Shown: in pieces, positions 54,251-64,000 of the stretch
How the letters are laid out: every line of letters starts with the position of its first letter
How positions within the stretch are numbered: the stretch's first letter is position 1
Source: Anniella stebbinsi
Taxonomy: Eukaryota; Chordata; Lepidosauria; Squamata; Anniellidae
NCBI GenBank assembly: GCA_029215795.1
Contig: JARDYH010000001.1
Coordinates: 401,797,154-401,861,153, forward strand
DNA: 64,000 bases
Direction of reading: 5' to 3'
Made by a program: the position numbers and the translations under genes
The notes under the pieces: model-generated
The model's input: only the letters and a program-made list of their open reading frames with translations
What the model was told of the DNA's origin: nothing
The model's database searches: none

Positions 54251-57177
54251 GCAACAGACGGAGCCTTAGGTCTCTCTTTTTCTTCTCTCCTTAGGGCCAA
54301 ACTACACAGTATTGGAGAGATCTATGATTAGAATTTCCAGTGCATTTATTTTTATTTAACCCTAGTATGGGGAAGTCTGCAGGGTCCCATGTAAGAAATC
54401 TCATCATGTAAGAAGTCTTATCAGTGGTAGCCAGATGTGTCTAACCATGCTGAGGTCATATATTTCAAAAGAATGACCATATATTCCAAAGTATACAAGA
54501 AGCCAGGAGTAGCAAGTTTAGCATGCTTGATGTATTCTTGCATCGTAGGCAAAAGGACGTAGCCTCAGGACTTAACATACCTCAGCACTGGGGTTACTGA
54601 CAACTTTATAAATAATCTGATATTGGGTTTCTTGAACCTCAGAGGTTTCCAGCGGTTTCTTTACATGACCTGCCAATAATTTTGAAAGAATGGGAGCTAG
54701 AGTCTGAGCCGATTAAAATTGTATCACAAAAAAAGAAGATGTCGTTAGTTTAGTGTTCAGTTCTGTTGAATAAAAGATCAGCGGAGATTACTTTTTAATA
54801 GCCACCACCTTCCAAAGCACTTGTAAAAAAACCCCCAAAAACAGAGCGAGTAATACTCTGTATTGTTTGGCATAATTTCGTGCTATTTCTTTTTTCTCCC
54901 CTAGAGTTGATTTACTGGCATCTGGGTGTAGAGCTTCTATGGTTCCATTTGTGTTCACCTTGGCTCAGTCCCCAAATTTCCCCTTCCACATGTCACAGTT
55001 GTAGTTGGTTCACCCTTGCCGTGTATGAGGAATGACACTGTACTCTGCCAGGGCTAGGATCATAGCTCTGTTTTAGGGAGGATTTTGTTTTGCTTCATTT
55101 TGACTTGAATTTATCTCACGCACACCTCTGAATCTGGACGTGAACACAAGCTTGACCCAATCAGAAATGAGTGGCAACACTCATTTCTGGAATGGGGCAG
55201 ATCAGCGGAGCTCACGGAGGGTTTATTTCAAGAATTGCCAGTTCCTTAGCATTAGCAGTCCGTTCAGCTGGAGCAACAGAATTAATGGAGGTGCAGCGTC
55301 AGTGTAGGATCACACCCATTATGAGTTGGGGAGCCTGTAGCTGGCACTTTCCAGGACAGTCTATGTGCATGTGCTTGCAGCTTACCGTCTCGAATTGTTC
55401 ATGTGCTTATGCACCAAGGTAAGGTTGCGAAATGCAACGATGAATGCTTAGATTTGGGCCCGTAAAGCATCGACATATCATGTGCCTGGACAGGATGCCC
55501 CATCCCCTCAGGATTTCTCTTTTCCAGTATGCCTGAGCACTTATAGGCCTCCATCACACCTAATTCCCCCCTCCCGGCTTGCCTCCATGTTTTTTACCTC
55601 TGAGGCAGAAGCATGTCAAGCTTCTGATCCCTTTCACCTGAATAGCTGCTCCTTCGCTCCTTTGCTCCGTTGCTCTTCCACTCCACTCCACTCCACCCCA
55701 CCCTTCTCTTTCTCCCTCCAGTCAGGTCCTGTCAGATGAGCACTTCAACCAGACCAACTTTCTCTCAGGCAAAAATGGAAGGACCCTTTAGTCTAGCTCT
55801 TTGGGGGCATTGAGGGAGAACAATCCTGTAGCCGCAGAGATTCAAGCATTGTATGATTTAAAAAAAACGTTTTGGAGCCTGAGATGCAAGGTTTGGGTTT
55901 TATATTGATGCTTGGAGCTGGCTGCTGGGATAGATCGCTTTTCCCTGCCAGGACCTGATGCAATCCATTCAAGCCCCCAGTTCCTTTAAAACTACACGGA
56001 GGCTTAGGGTGCATTGAGTGCATTTAGGGAAAATAATCCAGATTTTTAGCGTTCTAGGAAAGGCTGGGGAAGAGGCGGAGTGTCAGCAGGACAGGCACGG
56101 CATCCTGTGAGTACCGTGCTGCAAATCTTCACACCAGGCATGGTGAGAGTGCACTAAATCATTGCTATGTTGAAGCTCATAGCCTCTCTTCAGAAGTTAT
56201 GCTGAAGCACGTATGGGAAGGAGCAGGGGTTGTGGGTGAGATGAGATCCAACTTCATGTGGACTTTGTAACCTTGGTCATAATGTCTGAGCAGTGATATT
56301 TCCAGATGCTGTTGGAATGGAGTATTAAGTAGAGTAGCAAATCCAGGAGCAAAATCAAGAATTGAAAAATGGTCAGCATAAACAGAGCACTGGTGTGTGG
56401 AAAAAAATTCTCTTTGAATAGTTCAGTGTGTCAAACGGCAGAAATAAACTCCCTTCCGTTTACTGACATATTGGATTTAGCTGCCTTAGTTCCACATTTT
56501 TTCTTTTTGGATCACGTTCTCCTTTTTTATCAAGAAGCATTTTTCTCACTGCGCAGCATTGTGGGTGGGCTTTCATGGAAGATAAACAAATCTACCCATC
56601 GGATAAACTTCTTTCCTTATTTATTCTTCTGTATTTCACTTGTTTAACTTACATTTTAGTGGTGTTATTGTTACTGGGGCTTTCTTGTTCAAAAATAGAG
56701 TGGAGGCGAAAGATGGCTTCTCTGCCATTTCAATGTTACGGCCAAATTAGATGCGACGACATTTGAGGTGTACGTTTTTTAATTTTAAAATTTTTTTTGT
56801 GGAAGTTGGAAGAGAAAGATCCATGCGGGGATGGGATGGAGGCAACACTTTGATGGCTTTTTAGCGGATAAGGCAGCATAAAAATGTTATTAATGAATGA
56901 AATAAAAAAAATTAAATGGGGTTGAAAAGGCCTCAAAATGGGGCTTTGGAAAAAGGCTGACTGGGTGCATTTATTTGCTCGCATCAATTGTTTAGTGCCT
57001 TTCATTCATTGATGGTTTGGCCAAAGTTTAGGTTTTGCATCATTTCCATTCCTGCGCCACAATGTTTTCATATTTCTATTTGCTTTTGTTCTCACCTTGT
57101 TGGTGTGGTTTGCCTTCCAGTGGACACAACCCTTATGTAGATTTTGTGTGTACACAGACACGCATACAGAGTGACCG

Positions 57178-57350
57178 AGGCACAGTTTGGACAACATGTT
57201 AGTCAACGCAGTATGAAAACTCCACTCAGTGGTGGAGATATTAGGAGGTGCTCCCCACACAACATATTCTAGCTCCACCATTGTGTGACTGTGAGCTACT
57301 GTGGAGCTGAGTAAAATCCATTGCGGTGTTTGATTGAAAGTTCCTCCGTC
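57178..57350. mobile_element. Diverged MITE related to 28475-28702
   Basis: GCACAGTTTGGACAACATG, ACTCCACTCAGTGGTGG, TCCCCACACAACAT, TAGCTCCACCATTGTGTG. It is closest to the copy at 30516. Confidence 0.5.
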
Positions 57351-57498
57351 CTATGAGGGAATGTTACAGCAGCTGGGATTGTTTGGCTTAGGAAAAAGGA
57401 GGCTAAGGGAGAGTCATGATAAAGGCATACAAAAGTATGCATGGTGTGGCGAATGCAGATAGGGAGACATTTTTCTCCCTCTCCCACAATACTAGAAC

Positions 57499-58158
57499 TA
57501 GGGGTGTGCACGCCAAAAAATATCATTTTTTATTGTTATCGTCATTTTGGACCAAAAAAATTATTGTCTTCATTCATATCGTAGGTGATCCATATCGTCT
57601 TCACGATAACTATCATTAAAAAATGATATTTTTGGCAGAAAGAAAAAAATGCCTATAACTTCTGTATTTTACAAGTTAGAGGCTTGAAACTTGGTCACGG
57701 TGCTTCTGGGGTATGCCTAAGTATGTGTATGGCATTTGAGATCAATCCCTCCAACCCTCGATTTTATATGAATTTATTACCCTCGATATGAAGTTATTAA
57801 AGATCGTTTCTGTTCTGACAGATCAGAATGACAGCTCGCCAGACCTGTCAGAACGGAAACGATCTTTAAAAAATTGATATAAAATCGAGGGTTGGAGGGA
57901 TCAATCTCAAATTTCATACACATATTTAGGCATAACCCAGAAGCACTGTGACCAAGTTTCAAGCCTCTAACATTTAAAATACAGAAGTTATAGGAATATT
58001 TATATGGCAGTCCGATAAAACGATAAAATCTCCCAAAAATTATCGTCTCCGATGATTATCGTAGGATTTTCTATCGTATCGTCATCGTTAAAAACATGCA
58101 CGATAACGACCTTATCGTATCGTTATAGGTGATTTTAACTATACGATACACATCCCTA
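57499..58158. mobile_element. hAT-like element, TATCGT-rich, complete, 660 bp, largely palindromic
   Basis: It begins TAGGGGTGTGCACGCC and ends CGATACACATCCCTA, with the exact 8-bp TSD ACTAGAAC at 57491-57498 and 58159-58166. Subterminal zones are packed with TTATCGT, ATATCGT and CGATAA words. The interior is a long inverted repeat: arms about 57645-57800 (ACTTCTGTATTTTACAAG, AACTTGGTCACGGTGC, CCTCCAACCCTCGATTTTAT) mirror about 57850-57995, with a loop near 57805-57850. No transposase frame. Confidence 0.92.
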
Positions 58159-58243
58159 ACTAGAACCCAATGGGGTCATCCCATGAAGCTGAATGGTGGG
58201 AGATTTGGGTACATAAAAGGAAGTACTTCACACAGCACATAGT

Positions 58244-58286
58244 GTGAACCACCCAGAGAGCTTTGGCTACAGGGAGGAATATAAAT

Positions 58287-58329
<43 letters not shown>

Positions 58330-58330
58330 G
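58244..58330 (+). mobile_element. L2-like LINE 3' tail with (TAA)14, nested
   Basis: AACCACCCAGAGAGCTTTGG, GGGAGGAATATAAATG and (TAA)n at 58288-58330, inserted within the CR1/L3-like sequence. Confidence 0.7.
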
Positions 58331-59937
58331 TTAAACTATGGAATTTGCTGCTGCAAAGTATAGTAATGGCTGCCAGTTTGGATGGCTTTAAAAGTGGGTG
58401 GATAAATTCCTGGAGGAGAAGGCAATTGATGGCTACTAGTCCTGATGGCTATGTGCTACCTCCAGTAGCAGAGGCACTATGCTGGGGAACATGGCCAGGA
58501 GGGTGTTGTCACATTCATATCCTGCTTGTGTGTTTCCCATGGGCAGCTGGTTGGCCACTGTGTGAACAGCGTGCTGGACTAGATGCTCTGGTCCAGCATG
58601 GCTCTTCTTGTGTTCTCATGTGTTCGAGTAGAGGCTGGACAACCATCTGTTGTAGATACTCTAGCTCTGGATTTCCTGCATCAAGCAGGAGGTTGGAGCA
58701 GATGACCTACAAGAGCCCTCCAACTCTTTCATGTAAAACCATTTTTACCCTATTAGTGACCCAATCTGCAAACACATATGAAAACATGTTGACACCATTT
58801 TCAGAAGCCTGCATCATTTGTTTCTTCTACTTTGTCATTCAGCATGACTTCCTTACAACCCTTAGTTCGAATCCAGGGAACTACATCTGAATCTATCTGA
58901 AGGGGACGAGTAAATATAATTAAAAAATAAATAAAAAGAGGAGAGATGGTTGTTGCTTCTCTCTGTCTCTGAAGTGCATTAGAAATCGAAGTACTGTTTT
59001 GCTTGCATGAAGTCATGAATTGGAATTTGGAAATTTGCCCGTTTGTATGTGTGGGTCTGTGTGGGTCAGGGTGGGGAAAGAATGCAAAGCATCTGGAGTA
59101 TGTGTTCATGCATGTAAGATAGAGAGATACGGGTGCCAGTAGGGCAAAGTTTATGGTGGCTTTTCTGTGCAAATATTGGATGAACTTTTCCTTTTCTTGG
59201 CTACAAGTATAATTCTTCTAGTTATTCATCTTTTTGTATTTCCTTGTCAATATTTGCTCTTCTTGTGGTCTCTAACTCTGCAAGTGATTACTTAGACCCA
59301 CATTTTTTTCAGGACTTTCTCTAAAATAAGTACATCTCCCTCCCTTGCATTTTTTTTTTTAAAAAGAACCCATTGGAAAGAATTGGCAGGGGCATGGCCA
59401 AAAATGGGCAATTCTTTGGGATTGCAAAGTGGTCAAACACAAATACCAAATATTTGACTCCTGGGCCTGGCGCACGTTTCTCACTTTATATCTTACAGAT
59501 GTGCATCTCTGGCCACTTTCTAGGTGCTTCCGTTCCTGGGTCTAATGCTGTTGTTATTTTTAGCACCATCTATGTACATATCGCATCACAAAGAACAGTC
59601 TTGAGCAATCACTATCCCAAAGGCCTTACAATCTAAATATAGAGAGACAAGGGAGAGAATGTGGGGGTCCAGGGGGAAATGAAGTCAAGGAAAGGGGAAG
59701 AAGAACATGCAGTTGCTTCAGTTATATGTACTCAGATTTACTTACAGAGGAATATGGGGACTCAGGCGTTGTTCCTATGAATTTGCTGATTATTACCTTT
59801 AAAGTCTGCAGGCTTTGAGACAAGGAAGCTTCAAAGACCATCTCCACCCCATCTCCACCTCAGCCACTAAGGCTGGTGGTGGGGGCCTCTGGGAAAATCC
59901 CCAAGGGCCAGATTGGAACCCCAAGAGGGTAAAATTA

Positions 59938-60640
59938 AGCTTCCATCATTGAGGTTATGCACCATTGCTTAGTGGCTGATCAAAATCATTTGGGGTGGGG
60001 ATGATCTTTAAAGTTTTCTTGTGAGATCCTGTTGGACATGGAACAGTTAGCAAAGCCTCCTCAGAAGACCTTGACTTTTGTCTGGGTGTATATAGAGACA
60101 GATGATCTGCTAGGAATCTTGGTCCCAAGTTGCTTAGGGTTTTGTATGTCAACAACACAAACTTGAACATGGTTCTGTAGCTAATAGGCAGCCAGTGCAG
60201 TTGTTTTGACACAGGTGTTATGTGAGCATAGCTGGGTGTCCCACTGAGCATCTTAGCTGCTGCATTCTGCACTAGCTGCCGCTTCCGAATCAGGTGAAAG
60301 GGCAGCTCCATAGAGCACGTTACAGTAGTCTAATTGTTCTGATAACCTTGCTGCAATCCAGACAACCGCCAGCAAATCTATTTTGGTATCAAAAGGCCCC
60401 CCTATGGGAAATAAATTCCAAAGAAGTGAGTAAATCCTCATATAAACCATATAGATGTGTCTCAGTGTTTCAGATGGGCCAGGAACTGACATATCTGAAA
60501 GATGGGACTCTTCATAGCTCTGCATTCTAATACTAAGATGAGTTTTTGACTTTTCTGTAATAAAATATCTGGGAGCCAGGGTCAAAGTCTGCTCCTCCGC
60601 TGTTTCCAGCTGTTGTAACTAACCTGGAATACAAAGGTGC
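59938..60640 (-). mobile_element. L2/Rex1-like LINE ORF2 3' part, antisense
   Basis: On the - strand one frame contains RLSEQLDYCNVLYGA, and another reads RQLVQNAAAKMLSGTP, HITPVSKQLHWLPISYR and FVLLTYKTLSNLGP. These are conserved blocks of the region after the RT domain in L2/Rex1-type LINEs. At least one frameshift separates the two parts, so the copy is inactive. Confidence 0.8.
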
Positions 60641-61129
60641 AGTTTTGCGGAAGAACAGTAGGAGAGGGTGACTCTGTCAGTTTAGATCCTGTTCAGTTTC
60701 TCATTTTTCCAACCATAGATTTTGGACTAATTTGGCATCAGGGGCAGGATCTACACTACTGCTTTAAAATGGTTTCTAACAACTGCTGGGGCCCAGGACA
60801 CACTCCACAGTCTGTTTTCAAACCATTTTCAAAGTGTCATACCCAGTTTGGTGTAGATTGGTCCGGTTTTGTTTTGTTTTTAAAAAATCTCCGCAAAAAT
60901 GTGTGTGCATTTTCATACACACATCTAATATACACCATTTTGTTTGTGCAGATTTTGGTAATGTCCATATAGGGACATCAGAGAAATCCAAAATGGATTC
61001 AAATGACTTTGAATTTCTATGAATCCAAATCTGGAGTTAGATAATGGACTGGCATCTTCTGAGTCACATGGATTCCATAGAGTTGACATATTTTTCCGGG
61101 ATTGTACAAAAATTTAGTTGTATGAAATA

Positions 61130-61550
61130 CAAAAATTGCTGGAAAATATGCTAACCTATACACCTTTTAAAAAATAGCAATATGCACAATGTTTTACGCA
61201 CCTGTGATGTCTCCTGTGCCTCTACTGTGTAGTGTTCTTTGTGTGTATTCTGCTTGCTGATTGTACACTGAGCTAAGAAAAATATATAAAATGTTCTTGC
61301 AAAGTCATTAAATAGTGGCTGAAAAAAATAGGCTTTGCACCAAAGGGGGAAAAAGTCTGATTCAGTCAATGAGTGGACAATGGAATGAATGATGCCTGAC
61401 ATCCATGAAACACGGACAGGGTGGATTAAACAAAATACACCCATTTCTATGAACATCTTTGAAAGCTATTTTCCCTACTACATTGCATTTCTATGGATAC
61501 GGTTACTACTCTGAGCATTTTTGTGTGCATTTTTCCCAGTGTGTCATCTG
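61130..61550. repeat. Diverged TGCATTTTTCAAAA-type pieces
   Basis: Scattered AATTGCTGGAAAATATGC, AGCAATATGCACAATG and TTTTGTGTGCATTTTTCCC words. Also 60870-61025 has AAAATGTGTGTGCATTTTC. No ends are visible. Confidence 0.3.
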
Positions 61551-61899
61551 GGAAATGAGTGTTCTGTGACTGGCCACTATGGCCAGCCATTTTGTGAGAT
61601 CACCCACAAGACTCTATCAAAATTCAAAACAAATTCAGATTGTTTGAGAACCCCTGCCTAAATGAGTTTTTTTCCCCAAAAACCAGGTAATGAGGACCAG
61701 AAAATAGGGATTGACACAGTTGGAGCATGTAATTTGCTGGCAGCATTCCAGCTATGAATATGATGCTCTCAACCTCTGCCCAAGCAGGCGGTGTGCATTT
61801 TACAGCTAGGGATAGGGGAGATTTTTGTGCAGTTCACATTGAGAAAAGAACTCACCAAATTCATACTTCTCGAATCAATATGTTGAGGTTTTTTTTTAA

Positions 61900-62078
61900 A
61901 CCCAGAATAGTTGTTTTAAATGGATATTGTATTTGTAAGCTGTTTTTATGCTTTTTAAATTTTGTATATCAGTTTTTAATGTTCAATGCTTTTATTCTTT
62001 GTAAACTGGCCAGAGAGCTTTGGCTATGGAAATTAATAATAATAATGATAACAATAATAATAATAATAATAATAAGTA
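61900..62078 (+). mobile_element. L2-like LINE 3' tail with (AAT)n
   Basis: TTTTATGCTTTTTAAATTT, TTGTAAACTGGCCAGAGAGC, TTTGGCTATGGAAATTAAT and (AAT)n at about 62035-62075. Confidence 0.7.
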
Positions 62079-62109
62079 ACATTCAGAGTTTTCAGAATAT
62101 TGTGATGCA

Positions 62110-62335
62110 GTTATCTGAACAACAACAAAAAATCCTTAGAAAAACGCATTACATTAGGAAAAAGCATGAACTAAAATGTGCACATTAATTCGAAAATATA
62201 CAAAACAATTTTTATATTCAGGAAAACTGCTTGTGAAAGTGTGTGTGTTTGGAGGAATGTGCAAAAAAAATGCATTCAGATTTTCATGTAGATTGATCAC
62301 AGACTGATGTGCAAGTGGAAATGAACTTAAGATGG
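62110..62335. repeat. TGCATTTTTCAAAA-rich dispersed repeat, copy 8
   Basis: AGGAAAACTGCTTGTGAAAG, GTGCAAAAAAAATGCATTC, GATTTTCATGTAGATTGATC words. Confidence 0.4.
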
Positions 62336-62339
62336 GAAG

Positions 62340-63110
62340 AATGAGAAATCTGGTAACTGCCCAGCCCAACCGGCTTGTGCTGGAAACGGACAGTTGGGAG
62401 TGAGGAGGGGGAGAAGGAAGGCACAACATGAGGCAGGGCGGGGCAGGGCCTATATCAGGCCAACCCTGCGACTCACCGGCCTCTTTTGTTTTCGACTCCC
62501 CACTCCCTCCCAGCATCTAGTATGGGATTAGGCAGTCACCCTCTTTGGAGAGGGGGCTGAGTAGTAATTTTCCATCCTTTTTTGGGATAGTTTTTTTTTT
62601 GCTTATTTCATACTGGAAGCCTATTGGGGAAGGGTGAATAATTAGGTTGATTGGTGGCCAGGGTTGTGCGGGAATTGACTGCAGTAGAATAGGGACGGCG
62701 AGCACTCGGGTGCCTTTTGGCGATTGGCATAACTGGAGGACTTGCTCCTCGGGGGCTATGTGGCTCCTGTGTCGGGCTATGGTATGCCTTTGGACACCCT
62801 CCTGATTCACCTACTCAGATGTCCTATGGCATGGAGCGGGGGTGAAACAGGGCGGTATCCCTACACTTGCAAAGTGTCACGTAAGCAAGGAGCCGGGTTT
62901 TCCCAACCCCTTGCTTCGGAGAGTGGCTTGCCCTTATGGGTAGGCAAGTAGCCTGAGATAAGGACATTAATTCCTGCACTTTCACTTGCAGATCCAGGGT
63001 GGGATGAAGCTACCATATTGTTTAATAAAGAGGCCCTAGTTCAATCCAAGCTCTGGTGTCTGCATCTTCATTCAACCTCCCTCCTCCCCTCCCAAATGGA
63101 GAGACACCAA
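62340..63110 (+). mobile_element. Putative LTR or retroelement 3' end, low certainty
   Basis: A GC-balanced block with a TATA-like GGCCTATATCAGGCC near 62450 and a polyadenylation-like TTTAATAAAGAGGCCC near 63020, followed by CAATCCAAGCTCTGGTGTC and CATTCAACCTCC. The order (TATA-like, long body, AATAAA about 90 bp before the end) resembles an LTR. The ends and a TSD were not found. Confidence 0.35.
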
Positions 63111-63129
63111 AATTGAAAGCTGTCCCCAT

Positions 63130-63420
63130 CCCTTATTATAGCTAGTAGCTACCAGCTATCAAACGCCATCAGCGCTTATTTAAGCAATCATCTTCTACTG
63201 ACTACTCTCCTTTTAGTAAGCATCTCTAGCTCCAAGCTGAACAAACTCCTAATTAAATTATTCTATCCTTTGCACAGCCATAAACCTAACATATCGGTTG
63301 CACATATTTATCCTGGACAGCTGGTTTTAAGCAATGGGAAGCATTGTCTGTTTTCTTTGCACCATCAATTTTATATGCTCCTTTGACTAGAAAACCTGAA
63401 CAAGCCAAATTTTAAAGTCT
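63130..63420. promoter_or_regulatory. Candidate conserved non-coding element
   Basis: Complex sequence without repeat signatures, including CTCCTAATTAAATTATTC, CACAGCCATAAACC and CACCATCAATTTTATATG. The remainder to 64000 is likewise unique-looking with no coding signal. Conservation is untested. Confidence 0.25.
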
Positions 63421-64000
63421 GAACTGTAGCTCCTGTAACTTGAAGGAGTACTTACTTGTTAAAGTAATTTCATAGGCAACTTTATTAGTCTTACATGCCT
63501 GAATCGCAAAGATATTTCCAGAGAAGCACCTTAATGGTTTGAATGGGTAAATACTCATTTTGAAACCATTACTTAGTCTCTTAAAGGGTCCATTGAGTCC
63601 TGTACTTTACATGTGAATTGACTCTAAGCAGGAGAGGCATATTAAACAGAAAACTCCTGAATATGTATTGTTAGGAATCATGGGCTTTGAAATAGGAGAG
63701 CTTCGAATAAATGTTTGTTTGGTAAATGGTTTGTTCTCTCTGGCTTTAGTCTGCATACATAATGCAAGCTCTGATCCTTGTGTTTCGATGAATCTAGAAA
63801 GCTAATGGGACATTTGTATGATAAAGCTCAGTATGGAATTTTGCACATGCACTCAATTAGATGACGGATGTGGAAATTGGCAAATGGTGAGCTTGTTAAT
63901 GTCCGCCAAGTTCCACTTCAAAGCTCGGTCCGAATCATGTCCAAATACGGATGCTGGAGAAATCTGAGACTGACTAAAATGAGTTAAGATTTCTAAATAT

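Larger units (their letters stand above)
57355..58660 (+). mobile_element. CR1/L3-like LINE 3' end interrupted by two later insertions
   Basis: 57355-57498 and 58159-58660 are the two halves (GGGATTGTTTGGCTTAGG; CAATGGGGTCATCCCATG; GGTTGGCCACTGTGTGAAC). The hAT-like element at 57499 splits the first part. An L2-like tail with (TAA)n at about 58244-58330 splits the second, between ACAGCACATAG and TTAAACTATGG. Confidence 0.75.
30443..64000 (+). other. THSD4: THSD4 intron (5' part), at least 33.5 kb
   Basis: Follows the GTAAGG donor and runs off the window. It contains LTR, LINE, SINE and MITE copies listed separately. Stretches with nothing I can support include 30705-31440, 31705-32500, 33825-35390, 36785-37890, 38520-39290, 41040-42030, 42290-42700, 43040-44990, 46830-47900, 52080-52665, 53220-53570, 54250-57175, 58665-59935 and 60640-61130. 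Confidence 0.8.

Noticed and set aside
1..64000. CRISPR arrays, operons, rRNA or prophage-like modules
   Set aside because: The direct repeats seen are microsatellites or transposon iterons, spliced exons are present, and the ORF density is that of non-coding vertebrate DNA.

Overview
This window is vertebrate nuclear DNA, most likely from a squamate reptile (lizard or snake). It is almost entirely intronic. Two points support this. First, two exons with canonical splice sites encode parts of THSD4 (also called ADAMTSL6), a secreted ADAMTS-like matrix protein. Second, the rest is dense in amniote/squamate repeats: CR1/L3-like and L2-like LINE 3' ends, tRNA-derived SINEs, hAT-type MITEs with 8-bp target-site duplications (TSDs), solo LTRs and long microsatellites. 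The genus cannot be resolved by reading alone. No bacterial operons, CRISPR array, rRNA or functional tRNA is visible.

Layout: THSD4 is on the + strand. Bases 1-8830 are the 3' part of an intron. An exon at 8831-9266 (436 bp) is followed by an intron of 21,076 bp (9267-30342), an exon at 30343-30442 (100 bp), and at least 33.5 kb of the next intron (30443-64000). Reading phase is consistent across the junction: the first exon ends on a codon boundary, the second starts on one and leaves one base over. The flanking exons lie outside the window.

The introns hold a layered mobile-element landscape. Non-autonomous hAT-like elements share TAGGG-type termini but differ in their subterminal repeats: a GGATC-rich family (about 6738-7560, 4862-5392, 17837-18498, 19477-20304), a TATCGT-rich element (57499-58158), and a shorter family starting TAGG(G/C)TGACC with four MYB-like TTTAACAGTTG motifs (6947-7254, 9609-9833, 11339-11658, 50353-50635). 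Several retain exact 8-bp TSDs and some are nested, giving a relative insertion order. Two inverted copies of one solo LTR lie at 46179-46751 (with an exact 5-bp TSD) and 53574-54112. A different LTR-like insertion at 32676-33778 sits inside an older palindromic repeat. A reverse-transcriptase fragment with an open 181-codon frame is at 52668-53213 (- strand).

Several AT-rich stretches without recognisable repeats (about 10484-11060, 40780-41035, 45640-46030, 63130-63420) carry homeodomain-, TEAD- and FOX-like words and are the best candidates for conserved intronic regulatory elements. I do not see an undescribed multi-gene system. The most distinctive signals are the MITE families with their internal hairpins and subterminal iterons, and the nested insertions. 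All repeat-family names were assigned by eye from remembered consensus features and are approximate; most repeat edges are approximate unless a TSD is given.
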